Shown here: piece after piece, positions 54,518-63,097 of the stretch
How the letters are laid out: the number at the start of each line of letters is the position of its first letter
Position numbering within the stretch: the first letter of the stretch is position 1
Assembly: GCA_000434335.1 (NCBI GenBank)
Contig: FR878223.1
Location: 1 to 64,000, forward strand
DNA length: 64,000 nt
DNA from: Clostridium sp. CAG:492
Lineage (GTDB): Bacteria > Bacillota > Clostridia > TANB77 > CAG-508
Direction of reading: 5' to 3'
Translations under genes and position numbers: made by a program
Notes under the pieces: model-generated
Database searches by the model: none
What the model saw: only the letters and a program-made list of their open reading frames with translations
What the model was told of the DNA's origin: nothing

Positions 54518-54546
54518 TTGATATATGAATTAATATATAGTATAAT
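54518..54546 (+). promoter_or_regulatory. Promoter for the SNF2 helicase gene
   Basis: TTGATA and a perfect TATAAT are separated by 17 bases, with GAGGGAG 20 bases downstream. Confidence 0.7.
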
Positions 54547-54579
54547 AGCAGAATGTAAAAAGAGAAGAGGGAGTATGTC

Positions 54580-57500
54580 ATGTTAGTTAGTAAAGATATA
54601 ATAAATGATTTATACAATAATATAAGTGAAGAAAAATTAAAACTTGCTAAAAAATATAATGATGAAAACAAAATAAAAATCATAAAAGCGACTTATGATG
54701 ATAATAAAAACTTTGAATTACATGCAAAAGCTAATGGTCATAGGGATACTCACGATATTTTTGTTAAAGCACTAAAGAACGAAATTGTAGATGTAAAATG
54801 CACATGTAAAGAATATAAGTCAACTTATGAATCTTGTAGTCATATTATAGCTACTATATTAAAGTTTGCAAATAGTACAGAATATTCTAATATATTTGAA
54901 AAACAAGATAAAAAAGATACACGATTTTACGATAGAACGAATAAATATAAAACTTTTAATCAAATTATTAATACATTTTATGACGAACTATGTGCACAAG
55001 AGCAAGAAACAAAAACTAGTGCAAAAATTACAACAGATTTAATTGAAATAGAGCCAAAAATTATTTATGATACACAAAACAAAGAAATGTCTGTTGAATT
55101 TAAGTTGGGAAATGGAAAGAATTCCTATAAAATAAAAAATTTAATAACATTCTATGATACTTTCTTAAATGAAGGTACATTTAAGTATGGTCAAAAATTA
55201 GAGTTTAAACATACACGCTCAATATTTAGAAACAAAGATTTAAAATTACTAGATTTTCTTTTAAAATATTCAGAAATAATTAAATATACTAATGAATCAA
55301 TCGGGCAACAACGTTATTATGGGAAAGTTATGAATGAAAGCTCTATAATAATATCTAACACATGTTTAGATGAAATGTTTGATGTTTTTGATGGTGAATA
55401 TATAAAAATAAAAAAAGATTATAATGAAGATAAAATATTATTTTTAAATGAAGCACCAGATATTAAGTTTATATTAGAAGAAGAAAATGAAAAGGAATAT
55501 AAACTATATCCTAATATAGATATATATAATTATGATGTTTTATATGGAAAAAAATATTTATATATGATTATTGAAGATGTAATTTATAGATGTCCAATGG
55601 ATTTTAAAAATTCAATTTTAAAATTATTGGAATTATTTAAAAATAACTTTACTAAAGAAATTTTGTTTAAAAAGACAGATATACCAAAGTTATTTTCATT
55701 AGTAGTACCAAGTATAAAAAAGAATCTTGAAGTAAAAAATGTAAATACAGAAGAGCTTGAAAAATACATACCACAGGAGTTATATGTAAAAGTTTATTTG
55801 GATTCTAATGAAAGTAATTTTATAACAGCAGATATAAAATTTGGATATAAAGATTTTGAATTTAATCCACTAATTGAAAATAAAAGTATAAAAATTCCAA
55901 GAGATGTTGTTAAAGAAACTAAAACACTAGAAACTTTTATACAAACAGGTTTTATGTTAGATCAACAAAATGGTAGATTAGTATTAACTGATGATGAAAA
56001 AATATATAATTTTCTATCAGAAGAAATTATGTATTATATGAAAAATTTTGAAATTTTAGCAACAGATGCTTTTAAAAAGAAAGAGATAAGACATCCTAAA
56101 ATTTCAAATATTGGAATAAAAATTGAAAATAATTTATTAAAAATAAATTTAAGTGAATTTAATTTTTCACCATCTGAACTTGCAGAAATAATGGAAAAAT
56201 ATAAATTAAGAAAAAAATATTATAAGTTAACAGATGGAAGTTTTATTGATTTAGAAGAAAATGAAACTTTAGATTTTTTAGAAAAATTAAATATTGATGG
56301 TTCATTAAATTATGAAGATTTAGAATCTGGAGAGCTAGATTTACCTGTATATAGAACATTATATTTAGATAAATTGCTAAAAGGTACTAGTATGAATGTT
56401 TATAAAAGCAAGGAATATAAAGACTTAATAAATGATATTCAAAATGTAAATGATGAGTATATTAAAATACCAAAAGGTTTAAATGCTACATTAAGAAGGT
56501 ATCAAGAAATTGGTTATAAATGGCTGAAAACATTAGATATGTACGGATTAGGCGGTATTCTTGCTGATGATATGGGTCTTGGAAAAACATTACAAGTAAT
56601 TAGTTTATTATTAGATTATAATGAAAATAGTGATGAAAAAAGAACAAGTATGGTTGTATGCCCAAGCTCTTTAGCTTTAAATTGGTTTAATGAAATAAAT
56701 AAATTTGCACCAACATTAAAAACAACTGTTATTGCAGGAAATGCAGAAGAGCGAAAAAGATTAATTCAAAAATTACAAGATTATGATATAATAATAACTT
56801 CATATGATTTATTAAAACGTGATGTAGATACATATACAGAAATAAATTATGAATATAAATTTATAATTGCCGATGAAGCTCAATATATAAAAAATAACAA
56901 TACACAAAATTTTAAAGCAATAAAGAAAATCAAAGCGCAAACAAAATTTGCTTTAACAGGAACTCCAATTGAAAACTCACTTGCTGAACTATGGTCAATA
57001 TTCGATTTTTCAATGCCTGGTTATTTATATAGTTATAGAAAATTTAAAGAGTCATTTGAAACACCAATTATAAAAGAAGAAGACACATATAAAATGAGCA
57101 AACTTAAAATGTTAATTGAACCATTTATTTTAAGAAGAATAAAAGAAGAAGTTTTAACTGAATTACCAGAAAAAACAGTTACTGTTTTAAATAGTGAAAT
57201 GGAAGAAGAGCAACAAAAATTATATATGTCATATATGTCAAAAGCAAGAGAAGAAGTTGAAAATGAACTTATTGCAAGTGGTTTTGAAAAAAATCAAATG
57301 AAGATATTAGCACTATTAATGAGATTAAGACAAATATGTTGTCATCCAAAGCTTTTTATTGATAATTATGATGGCGGAAGTGGAAAATTAAATCAATGTA
57401 TGGAAATCATAAAAGATGCTGTACAAGGAAACCATAAAATACTTTTATTTTCTGGATATACATCAATGTTTGATATAATAGAAAAAGAGCTTGAAAAAGA

Positions 57501-57891
57501 AGATATTAAATATTTCAAATTAACAGGACAAACAAAAGTAAGTGAAAGAATTGAACTTGTAGATGAATTTAATGAAAATAATGATATAAAGGTATTTTTA
57601 ATATCACTAAAAGCAGGTGGAACAGGACTAAACTTAATAGGTGCAGACATGGTTATACATTATGACCCTTGGTGGAATATCTCAGCAGAAAATCAAGCAA
57701 CAGATAGAACATACAGAATTGGACAAAAACGAAATGTTCAAGTATATAAATTGATAACTAAAAATTCTATAGAAGAAAAAATATATGAATTACAACAAAA
57801 GAAAGCAAAACTTGTGGATAATATGTTATCAACAAATGAAACATTTATTAGTAAATTATCTAAAGATGAGATAATGGATTTATTTAAATAA
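54580..57891 (+). CDS. SWIM zinc-finger SNF2-family helicase
   Basis: This 1103-residue SWI2/SNF2 ATPase has an N-terminal SWIM zinc finger (Cys74, Cys76, Cys86, His88 in CTCKEYKSTYESCSH). A large SNF2-associated region (about 130-600) follows, then the two-lobed translocase: Walker A DDMGLGKT (663-670), DEAQ (765-768), LTGTPIENSL, and the C-terminal lobe with SLKAGGTGLNL and QATDRTYRIGQ. Bacterial members are DNA translocases of unclear role, possibly displacing RNA polymerase or other proteins. GAGGGAG lies 6 bases before the ATG. It has its own promoter and is followed by a repeat element, suggesting insertion into the topA-trmFO neighbourhood. No restriction or defence partner is adjacent. 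Confidence 0.92.
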   Translation: MLVSKDIINDLYNNISEEKLKLAKKYNDENKIKIIKATYDDNKNFELHAKANGHRDTHDIFVKALKNEIVDVKCTCKEYKSTYESCSHIIATILKFANSTEYSNIFEKQDKKDTRFYDRTNKYKTFNQIINTFYDELCAQEQETKTSAKITTDLIEIEPKIIYDTQNKEMSVEFKLGNGKNSYKIKNLITFYDTFLNEGTFKYGQKLEFKHTRSIFRNKDLKLLDFLLKYSEIIKYTNESIGQQRYYGKVMNESSIIISNTCLDEMFDVFDGEYIKIKKDYNEDKILFLNEAPDIKFILEEENEKEYKLYPNIDIYNYDVLYGKKYLYMIIEDVIYRCPMDFKNSILKLLELFKNNFTKEILFKKTDIPKLFSLVVPSIKKNLEVKNVNTEELEKYIPQELYVKVYLDSNESNFITADIKFGYKDFEFNPLIENKSIKIPRDVVKETKTLETFIQTGFMLDQQNGRLVLTDDEKIYNFLSEEIMYYMKNFEILATDAFKKKEIRHPKISNIGIKIENNLLKINLSEFNFSPSELAEIMEKYKLRKKYYKLTDGSFIDLEENETLDFLEKLNIDGSLNYEDLESGELDLPVYRTLYLDKLLKGTSMNVYKSKEYKDLINDIQNVNDEYIKIPKGLNATLRRYQEIGYKWLKTLDMYGLGGILADDMGLGKTLQVISLLLDYNENSDEKRTSMVVCPSSLALNWFNEINKFAPTLKTTVIAGNAEERKRLIQKLQDYDIIITSYDLLKRDVDTYTEINYEYKFIIADEAQYIKNNNTQNFKAIKKIKAQTKFALTGTPIENSLAELWSIFDFSMPGYLYSYRKFKESFETPIIKEEDTYKMSKLKMLIEPFILRRIKEEVLTELPEKTVTVLNSEMEEEQQKLYMSYMSKAREEVENELIASGFEKNQMKILALLMRLRQICCHPKLFIDNYDGGSGKLNQCMEIIKDAVQGNHKILLFSGYTSMFDIIEKELEKEDIKYFKLTGQTKVSERIELVDEFNENNDIKVFLISLKAGGTGLNLIGADMVIHYDPWWNISAENQATDRTYRIGQKRNVQVYKLITKNSIEEKIYELQQKKAKLVDNMLSTNETFISKLSKDEIMDLFK

Positions 57892-57926
57892 TTAAAAAAT
57901 ATAAAGATTAAATGCTTACAAAGATG

Positions 57927-58045
57927 GGTGGTCAATAGGTTGTCAATGGTTGTCAATGGGGACGGTTCTTTTTGACACATCCATTTTTTCGATATTAAAA
58001 TTTTTAGTCATGATGTGTCAAAAAGAACCGTCCCCATTGACAACC
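57927..58045. repeat. REP/MITE-like inverted-repeat element
   Basis: Perfect 34-bp arms (57948-57981 with 58012-58045), each starting or ending GGTTGTCAATGGGGACGG and containing TTCTTTTTGACACATC, flank a 30-base AT-rich centre. The left edge carries tandem copies of GGTTGTCAAT (57938-57957) preceded by a variant. The GGGGACGGTTCT core recurs near 1.97 kb. No transposase gene is present in the window. Confidence 0.85.
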
Positions 58046-58118
58046 TAATTTTGTTCATTTGGCTATAGTATAATGCTTTAACGAGGAAAAGTTTTCTACG
58101 TTGTTAAAGTTCTAACAC

Positions 58119-58146
58119 TTGAATTATTTTAATTGCATGATATAAT
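58119..58146 (+). promoter_or_regulatory. Promoter for trmFO
   Basis: TTGAAT and a perfect TATAAT are separated by 16 bases. Just upstream is a 7-bp-arm repeat CTTTAAC / GTTAAAG (58076-58109). Confidence 0.65.
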
Positions 58147-58180
58147 AAAAAACAATAATTTATGAAGGGATTAGAATTTT

Positions 58181-59548
58181 ATGAAAGATTATATAACAAT
58201 AATAGGAGCAGGTCTTGCAGGGTCTGAAGCAGCATATCAAATTGCAAAAAAGGGAATTAATGTTAAATTATATGAAATGAAACCACAAAAGTTTTCTCCA
58301 GCACATTCAAATGAAAATTTTGCAGAAATAGTGTGTAGTAATTCTTTTAAATCAAATTTACATACAAATGCTTGTGGGTTATTAAAAGAAGAGCTAAGAA
58401 TATTGGATTCATTACTTATAAAGATTGCAGATGAAACAGCAGTACCAGCAGGTCAAGCATTAGCTGTTGATAGAGAGCTTTTTTCTAAAAGAGTAACAGA
58501 AAAAATAAAATCAATGCCAAATATTGAAATTATAAATGAAGAAATAGGAGATAAAGTTCATTTAAAAGATTTAGCGAAGGATGGTATAGTAATTATAGCT
58601 ACAGGTCCGTTAACATCAGATAAATTATCAGATGAAATATTACAAATAACAGGTGACAATGATTTACATTTTTATGATGCTGCTGCTCCAATTGTTTCAA
58701 AAGATTCAATAAATATGGATATTGCCTTTTGGGGAGATCGATATGACCAAGAAAGAGCAAAAGAAGAAGATATTGAAGATTGGAAACAACGAATAAAAGA
58801 TGTAAAAAAATCAGACTATATAAATTTGCCAATGAGCAAAGATGAGTATGAAAATTTTTGGAATGAGTTAGTAAATGCAGAAGTAGTTGAATTACATGAA
58901 TTTGAAAAAAGAGAGATTTTTGAAGGTTGTATGCCACTAGAAGTTATGGCAAAACGCGGAATTGACACCTTAAGGTATGGACCATTAAAACCAGTAGGAT
59001 TTACTGACCCTAGAACAGGTTATAGGCCATATGCTGTTGTTCAATTAAGACAAGACAATTCAGAAGGAACAATTTACAATATAGTAGGATTTCAAACAAA
59101 TTTAAAATTCGGTGAACAAAAAAGAGTATTTAGTCAAATTCCAGGATTAGAAAATGCAGAGTTTGAAAAATATGGAGTTATGCACAGAAACACATATATA
59201 AATTCAACAAAGTTATTAGATAATACTTACAACTTTAAACAAAATACTAATATATTTTTTGCAGGACAAATAACAGGTGTAGAAGGATATGTAGAATCAA
59301 TATCATCAGGTCTTGTTTCAGCATTAAATGCAATTAACAAATTTAATAATATAAACACAAAAACAGAATTCAGTGAATTAACAATGATAGGAGCACTAGC
59401 AAAATATATATCAACACCAAACGAAAAATTTCAACCAATGAACGCAAATTTTGGTATATTACCACAATTAGATGAAAAAATAAGAGACAAAAAATTACGA
59501 TACGAAAAACTAGCAGATAGGTCTTTATTGCAGTTCCAAAAATTGTAA
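58181..59548 (+). CDS. trmFO: tRNA m5U54 methyltransferase TrmFO (folate/FAD-dependent)
   Basis: TrmFO makes ribothymidine-54 in the T loop of tRNAs using methylenetetrahydrofolate and FADH2. The 455-residue protein has the FAD-binding IIGAGLAGSEAAYQIAKKG and the catalytic cysteines Cys52 (EIVCSNSFKS) and Cys250 (FEGCMP). Later blocks are GPLKPVGFTDP, VQLRQDN and FAGQITGVEGYVESISSG. It is about 20 residues longer than usual: a charged insertion (about 190-210, QERAKEEDIEDWKQRIK) lies in the segment before YINLPMS, where the family usually reads Y-x-N-C-P-M. AAGGGA precedes the ATG. Confidence 0.95.
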   Translation: MKDYITIIGAGLAGSEAAYQIAKKGINVKLYEMKPQKFSPAHSNENFAEIVCSNSFKSNLHTNACGLLKEELRILDSLLIKIADETAVPAGQALAVDRELFSKRVTEKIKSMPNIEIINEEIGDKVHLKDLAKDGIVIIATGPLTSDKLSDEILQITGDNDLHFYDAAAPIVSKDSINMDIAFWGDRYDQERAKEEDIEDWKQRIKDVKKSDYINLPMSKDEYENFWNELVNAEVVELHEFEKREIFEGCMPLEVMAKRGIDTLRYGPLKPVGFTDPRTGYRPYAVVQLRQDNSEGTIYNIVGFQTNLKFGEQKRVFSQIPGLENAEFEKYGVMHRNTYINSTKLLDNTYNFKQNTNIFFAGQITGVEGYVESISSGLVSALNAINKFNNINTKTEFSELTMIGALAKYISTPNEKFQPMNANFGILPQLDEKIRDKKLRYEKLADRSLLQFQKL

Positions 59549-59566
59549 AAAAATGTAATTTGGGGA

Positions 59567-59595
59567 TAGACAAATGGATTTTTTAATAATATAAT
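59567..59595 (+). promoter_or_regulatory. Promoter for the YdbC-like gene
   Basis: TAGACA and a perfect TATAAT are separated by 17 bases, followed by GGAGG. Confidence 0.65.
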
Positions 59596-59623
59596 AAAAA
59601 AAACAAAAGCGGAGGTTGAACAA

Positions 59624-59839
59624 ATGGCAGATTTGAAATTTGAAATAATAAAAAAAATTGGAGTGCTATCAGAAACAGAAAAAGGATGGAAAAAGGAAAT
59701 TAATTTAGTAAAATGGAATGATTTTGCACCAAAATATGATCTTCGTGACTGGAACGAAGACCACACAAGAATGGGAAAAGGTATTACTTTAACAGAAGAT
59801 GAATTGAATAAATTAAAAGAAACTTTAGAAAATATGTAA
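59624..59839 (+). CDS. YdbC/PC4-family ssDNA-binding protein
   Basis: This 71-residue protein matches the bacterial YdbC family (PC4/Sub1 fold). The N-terminal strands are FEIIKKIGVLSETEKGWKKE, and the signature is VKWNDFAPKYDLRDWNEDHTRMGKG, followed by a terminal helix. Lactococcal YdbC binds single-stranded DNA as a dimer; the cellular role is open. GGAGGTTGAACAA precedes the ATG. A second small gene follows 26 bases later. Confidence 0.9.
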   Translation: MADLKFEIIKKIGVLSETEKGWKKEINLVKWNDFAPKYDLRDWNEDHTRMGKGITLTEDELNKLKETLENM

Positions 59840-59865
59840 TATATATAGAAAGAAAAGGTTGTAAA

Positions 59866-60120
59866 ATGGAAGAAAATTTTAAGGATATTTTAGATTCAAT
59901 TAATACATTACATAAAAAATATAGATCAAAAGAGTACTTAGAAACAATAGAGCATTTTAATAGAGACTCTAAAGATTTGGTAAAAATTCTTGAAAAGTAT
60001 AAAGTTAATGAAAATAAATCAAAAGAAAATAAAATAAAAAAGACTAAACAGAAAGTTAAGCTAAAAAAGAATTACGAAAAAAATAATCATATATATAAAA
60101 AAATAGAGGCTATATCATAG
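59866..60120 (+). CDS. Small Lys-rich hypothetical protein
   Basis: I do not recognise this 84-residue protein. It is helical and strongly charged: an N-terminal half of about 45 residues with mixed charge (FKDILDSINTLHKKY, DSKDLVKILEKY) is followed by a very Lys-rich tail. This may suit nucleic-acid binding, in line with its upstream neighbour YdbC. AAAAGGTTG is a weak ribosome binding site. Its last codons form the left arm of the terminator and overlap the convergent flippase gene by 11 bases. Confidence 0.55.
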   Translation: MEENFKDILDSINTLHKKYRSKEYLETIEHFNRDSKDLVKILEKYKVNENKSKENKIKKTKQKVKLKKNYEKNNHIYKKIEAIS

Positions 60121-60133
60121 GCTCTATTTTTTT
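60097..60133. terminator. Bidirectional terminator at convergent gene ends
   Basis: AAAAAAATAGAG and CTCTATTTTTTT form a 12-bp stem overlapping both stop codons, with A/T runs on both sides. Confidence 0.75.
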
Positions 60134-61498
60134 ATATGTATGATTTTTGAAAACACAATTTTTTTTATGTGTTACAACAGAGCTCTTTAAAAAATTAAAT
60201 TTTCTACAAAGAACAAACAAGCTTAGTAAAAAGTTAAAAATTTCGCTAAAATATAAAATAAATATATAAGAATTTATTCCAAATTGTGGTATTAAAAATT
60301 TAATAAATAAAATGCTAATTAACAAATCAAAGATATTAATTATCATTACATATACTTGAAGGTTAAGGCTCTTTAATAGGCTATCTATAACACTATCCAT
60401 ATAAATATATACAATAATTGGTGAGAGTATTTTTATATAGAATTCAACTGATAATGTTTTATATAAATTATCATCAATCCAATGCGAAAAAACTATCAAA
60501 ACGATCGTAGTGATAATAGAAAATATAAAAGTTAATATTAGACATTTTTTTGTTATCTTTATAATTTTATTCAAATCTGTATTAATATTATATTTTGAAA
60601 GTTTTGGTATCAATAAATTACTATATGACTGTATAAATGTTAAAGGAAATAAAATTAAACTCATTACTGTGCTAGAAATTAAACCATAATAAGATAGAGC
60701 TTCATTATGTGATAAACCATATTGTACTAAAGCGAGTGGAATTAAAGTATTTTTTAATGTAGAAAGGCCAGATTTTATATATGTAGTAAGTGCTACAGGT
60801 AATGAAATTTTGCATATTTCTTTAATAAAATTAGATTGAGAATTTGTGTTGGTAAAACTTTTTTTATAATCAATATTATAATAATAAATTAAGTATACAA
60901 ATGAACAAATATCAGCAATAACAGTACTTATTACAAGAACAAAGCATATTTGATAATTATTTGTGAAAAAATTATTATAATAAAAAAGCAAAATAATAGA
61001 AATTTGCATTAATATTTCAATAACTTGTGAAATAATTACCGTTTTTATTTTTTCATATGCCATAAAATAACCATTTAAACATGATGATAAAGAGCAAAAA
61101 GGTAAAGCAATTGCTAATATATATAACAAATTAATTGAAATAGTGTTATTTAAAATATTATTTGTAATATAAGGAGAAAATATTATCATAATAAAAATAG
61201 ATAACAGGCTAAAAAAAATACAATATTTAAAACAGCTCTTGATTATATTATGAACATTTTTTGATTTATTAAAAGAATAATCTTCAGATACCAATCTAGT
61301 AGATGAAAGATTTATTCCAGACAAAGCTATTGTTAGAAAAAATGCAAATACAGATAATATAATTCCAAATGTACCTAATAAGGAGCTACTTATTTTATTA
61401 GATAAAAATATGTTAAATAAAACAGCAATTAAACGTAAAAATAAAGTTGAAATAGTAAGAATTAAACCATTTTTTATAAAGGTATTTATCTTTTTCAT
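60110..61498 (-). CDS. SpoVB/MurJ-like lipid-linked oligosaccharide flippase
   Basis: This 462-residue integral membrane protein has about 13-14 hydrophobic helices in the MOP/MATE-like polysaccharide-flippase family. It opens MKKINTFIKNGLILTISTLFLR, with GTFGIILSVFAFFLTIALSGI and SSTRLVSEDYS further on. The pattern best fits stage V sporulation protein B and its relatives, which may flip cell-wall precursors during cortex synthesis; MurJ is the vegetative paralogue. GGAGG lies 6 bases before the ATG at 61498; longer readings add a hydrophobic leader crossing the ribosome binding site. A terminator-like hairpin lies in its leader. Confidence 0.85.
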   Translation of the reverse strand: MKKINTFIKNGLILTISTLFLRLIAVLFNIFLSNKISSSLLGTFGIILSVFAFFLTIALSGINLSSTRLVSEDYSFNKSKNVHNIIKSCFKYCIFFSLLSIFIMIIFSPYITNNILNNTISINLLYILAIALPFCSLSSCLNGYFMAYEKIKTVIISQVIEILMQISIILLFYYNNFFTNNYQICFVLVISTVIADICSFVYLIYYYNIDYKKSFTNTNSQSNFIKEICKISLPVALTTYIKSGLSTLKNTLIPLALVQYGLSHNEALSYYGLISSTVMSLILFPLTFIQSYSNLLIPKLSKYNINTDLNKIIKITKKCLILTFIFSIITTIVLIVFSHWIDDNLYKTLSVEFYIKILSPIIVYIYMDSVIDSLLKSLNLQVYVMIINIFDLLISILFIKFLIPQFGINSYIFILYFSEIFNFLLSLFVLCRKFNFLKSSVVTHKKNCVFKNHTYKKIEPMI

Positions 61499-61574
61499 TA
61501 AGTCCTCCATATATACTAATAATAAGAATATATGTGGGTCAAAATAAAGTATTCGAAAAAAAATAATAAAAAAC

Positions 61575-61601
61575 AAAAAAGCACTTTTTCAAGTGCTTTT
61601 T
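61575..61601 (-). terminator. Terminator-like hairpin in the leader of the flippase gene
   Basis: AAAAAGCACTT-TTTC-AAGTGCTTTTT is a perfect 11-bp stem. On the minus strand it is followed by TTTTTTGTTTTTTATT, so it should stop transcription towards the flippase gene. It lies between divergent genes, with no gene end to terminate. Confidence 0.6.
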
Positions 61602-61627
61602 CTGAAAATAAAAGGGGATGTTGTATT

Positions 61628-61658
61628 GTTAGTAACTGGAGTAAAATTTGTTACTAAC
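61628..61658. promoter_or_regulatory. Candidate operator between the flippase and murA genes
   Basis: GTTAGTAAC and GTTACTAAC are perfect 9-bp inverted arms with a 13-base spacer. A minus-strand TATAAT lies immediately next to it (61659-61664). Confidence 0.4.
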
Positions 61659-61803
61659 ATTATAAATAATATAACAATGAATTTTGTCCATATTGTGAAC
61701 TCAAAGTGTTTTGTATGAAAAATATAAATTGAATATCAAAATCTCACACCTTCTAAAAATCTACATAATATATAACATAAACATTATGAAGGGAGTGTAA
61801 ATA

Positions 61804-63060
61804 ATGAAATCTTACATAATTGAAGGTGGAAAAAAATTAGAAGGAACTGTAAAAATAAGTGGTTCAAAAAATGCTTCATTACCAATATTAGCTGCAACAA
61901 TATTAAGTGAAAAAACAAATAAATTGTATAATGTACCACAAATAAAAGATACTAAAACAACTTTGGAAATTCTAAAACTTTTGGGTTGCAAAATCAAGCA
62001 AAATAGTGGTAAAATAGAGATTAATTCAAAACATATAACAAAAACAGAAATACCAGAACATCTAATGAGAGAAATGAGATCAACAGTTATTATGGCAGGT
62101 GCATTATTAGGGAGGTTTAAAGAAGTAACATTTTCATATCCAGGAGGTTGTGATATTGGATCAAGACCAATCGATTTACACATAAATGCTTTTAAAAAAC
62201 TTGGAGTAGAAATTACAGAAGAGGCAGGATTTATTAAGTGTAAAGCGAATAAAATAATTGGTACTAATATTGATTTAGATTTTCCAAGTGTTGGAGCAAC
62301 AGAAAATATAATTTTAGCTACAGTATTGTCGACAGGAACTACAACAATAAATAATGCAGCAATGGAACCAGAAATAATTGATATGGTACAATTTTTGAAA
62401 AAAATGGGAGCTAAAATACAAGGAGAAGGAACAAACCAAATTATAATTGATGGTGTTGAAAAATTATCAGGAGTAAGCTATAATATAATGCCAGATAGAA
62501 TTGAAGCTGGTACTATTTTATGTGCAGTGGCTGCTACAGGAGGAAATGTAACATTAGATAATGTAATGCCAGAGCATTTAACTGCAGTAATAAACAAATT
62601 AGAAGAAACTGGATGCAAAATAGAAATAAATAATAAAAAAATAACTTTAAATGCACCAAAAAAATTGAAATCAATTGATATAAAAACAATGACATATCCA
62701 GGATTCCCAACAGATTTACAACAAATTTTTGCGACGATGTTAGTAAAGGCAAGTGGAACATCAATAATTGTAGAAAATATTTTCGAAAGTAGATATAAAT
62801 ATATTTCTGAACTTAGAAAAATGGGCGCAAAAGTTACTGTAGAAGGAAAAACAGCTATAATTAAAGGAACAAGAAAAATAAATGCAACAACTGTAGTATG
62901 CACAGATTTAAGAGGCGGTGCAGCTCTTGTAATTGCTGGATTAATGGCAAAAGGTAAATCTAGAGTTGAAAATATAGGATATATACAAAGAGGATACGAA
63001 AACCTAGAAAATAAGTTAGGTAGTTTAGGTGCAAAGATAAAACTAGAAGAATCTAATTAA
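61804..63060 (+). CDS. murA: UDP-N-acetylglucosamine 1-carboxyvinyltransferase
   Basis: MurA transfers enolpyruvate from PEP to UDP-GlcNAc, the first committed step of peptidoglycan synthesis and the fosfomycin target. The 418-residue protein has the catalytic loop SYPGGCDIGSRPIDLH with Cys116, so it should be fosfomycin-sensitive at the target level. The Lys-Asn pair is in SGSKNASLP, and later blocks include YPGFPTDLQQ and FESRYKYISELRKMGA. GAAGGGAG precedes the ATG. ftsQ follows 37 bases later, forming part of a division and cell-wall cluster that continues beyond the window. Confidence 0.97.
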   Translation: MKSYIIEGGKKLEGTVKISGSKNASLPILAATILSEKTNKLYNVPQIKDTKTTLEILKLLGCKIKQNSGKIEINSKHITKTEIPEHLMREMRSTVIMAGALLGRFKEVTFSYPGGCDIGSRPIDLHINAFKKLGVEITEEAGFIKCKANKIIGTNIDLDFPSVGATENIILATVLSTGTTTINNAAMEPEIIDMVQFLKKMGAKIQGEGTNQIIIDGVEKLSGVSYNIMPDRIEAGTILCAVAATGGNVTLDNVMPEHLTAVINKLEETGCKIEINNKKITLNAPKKLKSIDIKTMTYPGFPTDLQQIFATMLVKASGTSIIVENIFESRYKYISELRKMGAKVTVEGKTAIIKGTRKINATTVVCTDLRGGAALVIAGLMAKGKSRVENIGYIQRGYENLENKLGSLGAKIKLEESN

Positions 63061-63097
63061 TAAGTTTAATTAATATTTTAGGGAGGGAAGTTAGTAA

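Noticed and set aside
57927..58045. CRISPR array
   Set aside because: The repeats are one inverted pair plus short tandem edge copies, not regularly spaced direct repeats with unique spacers.
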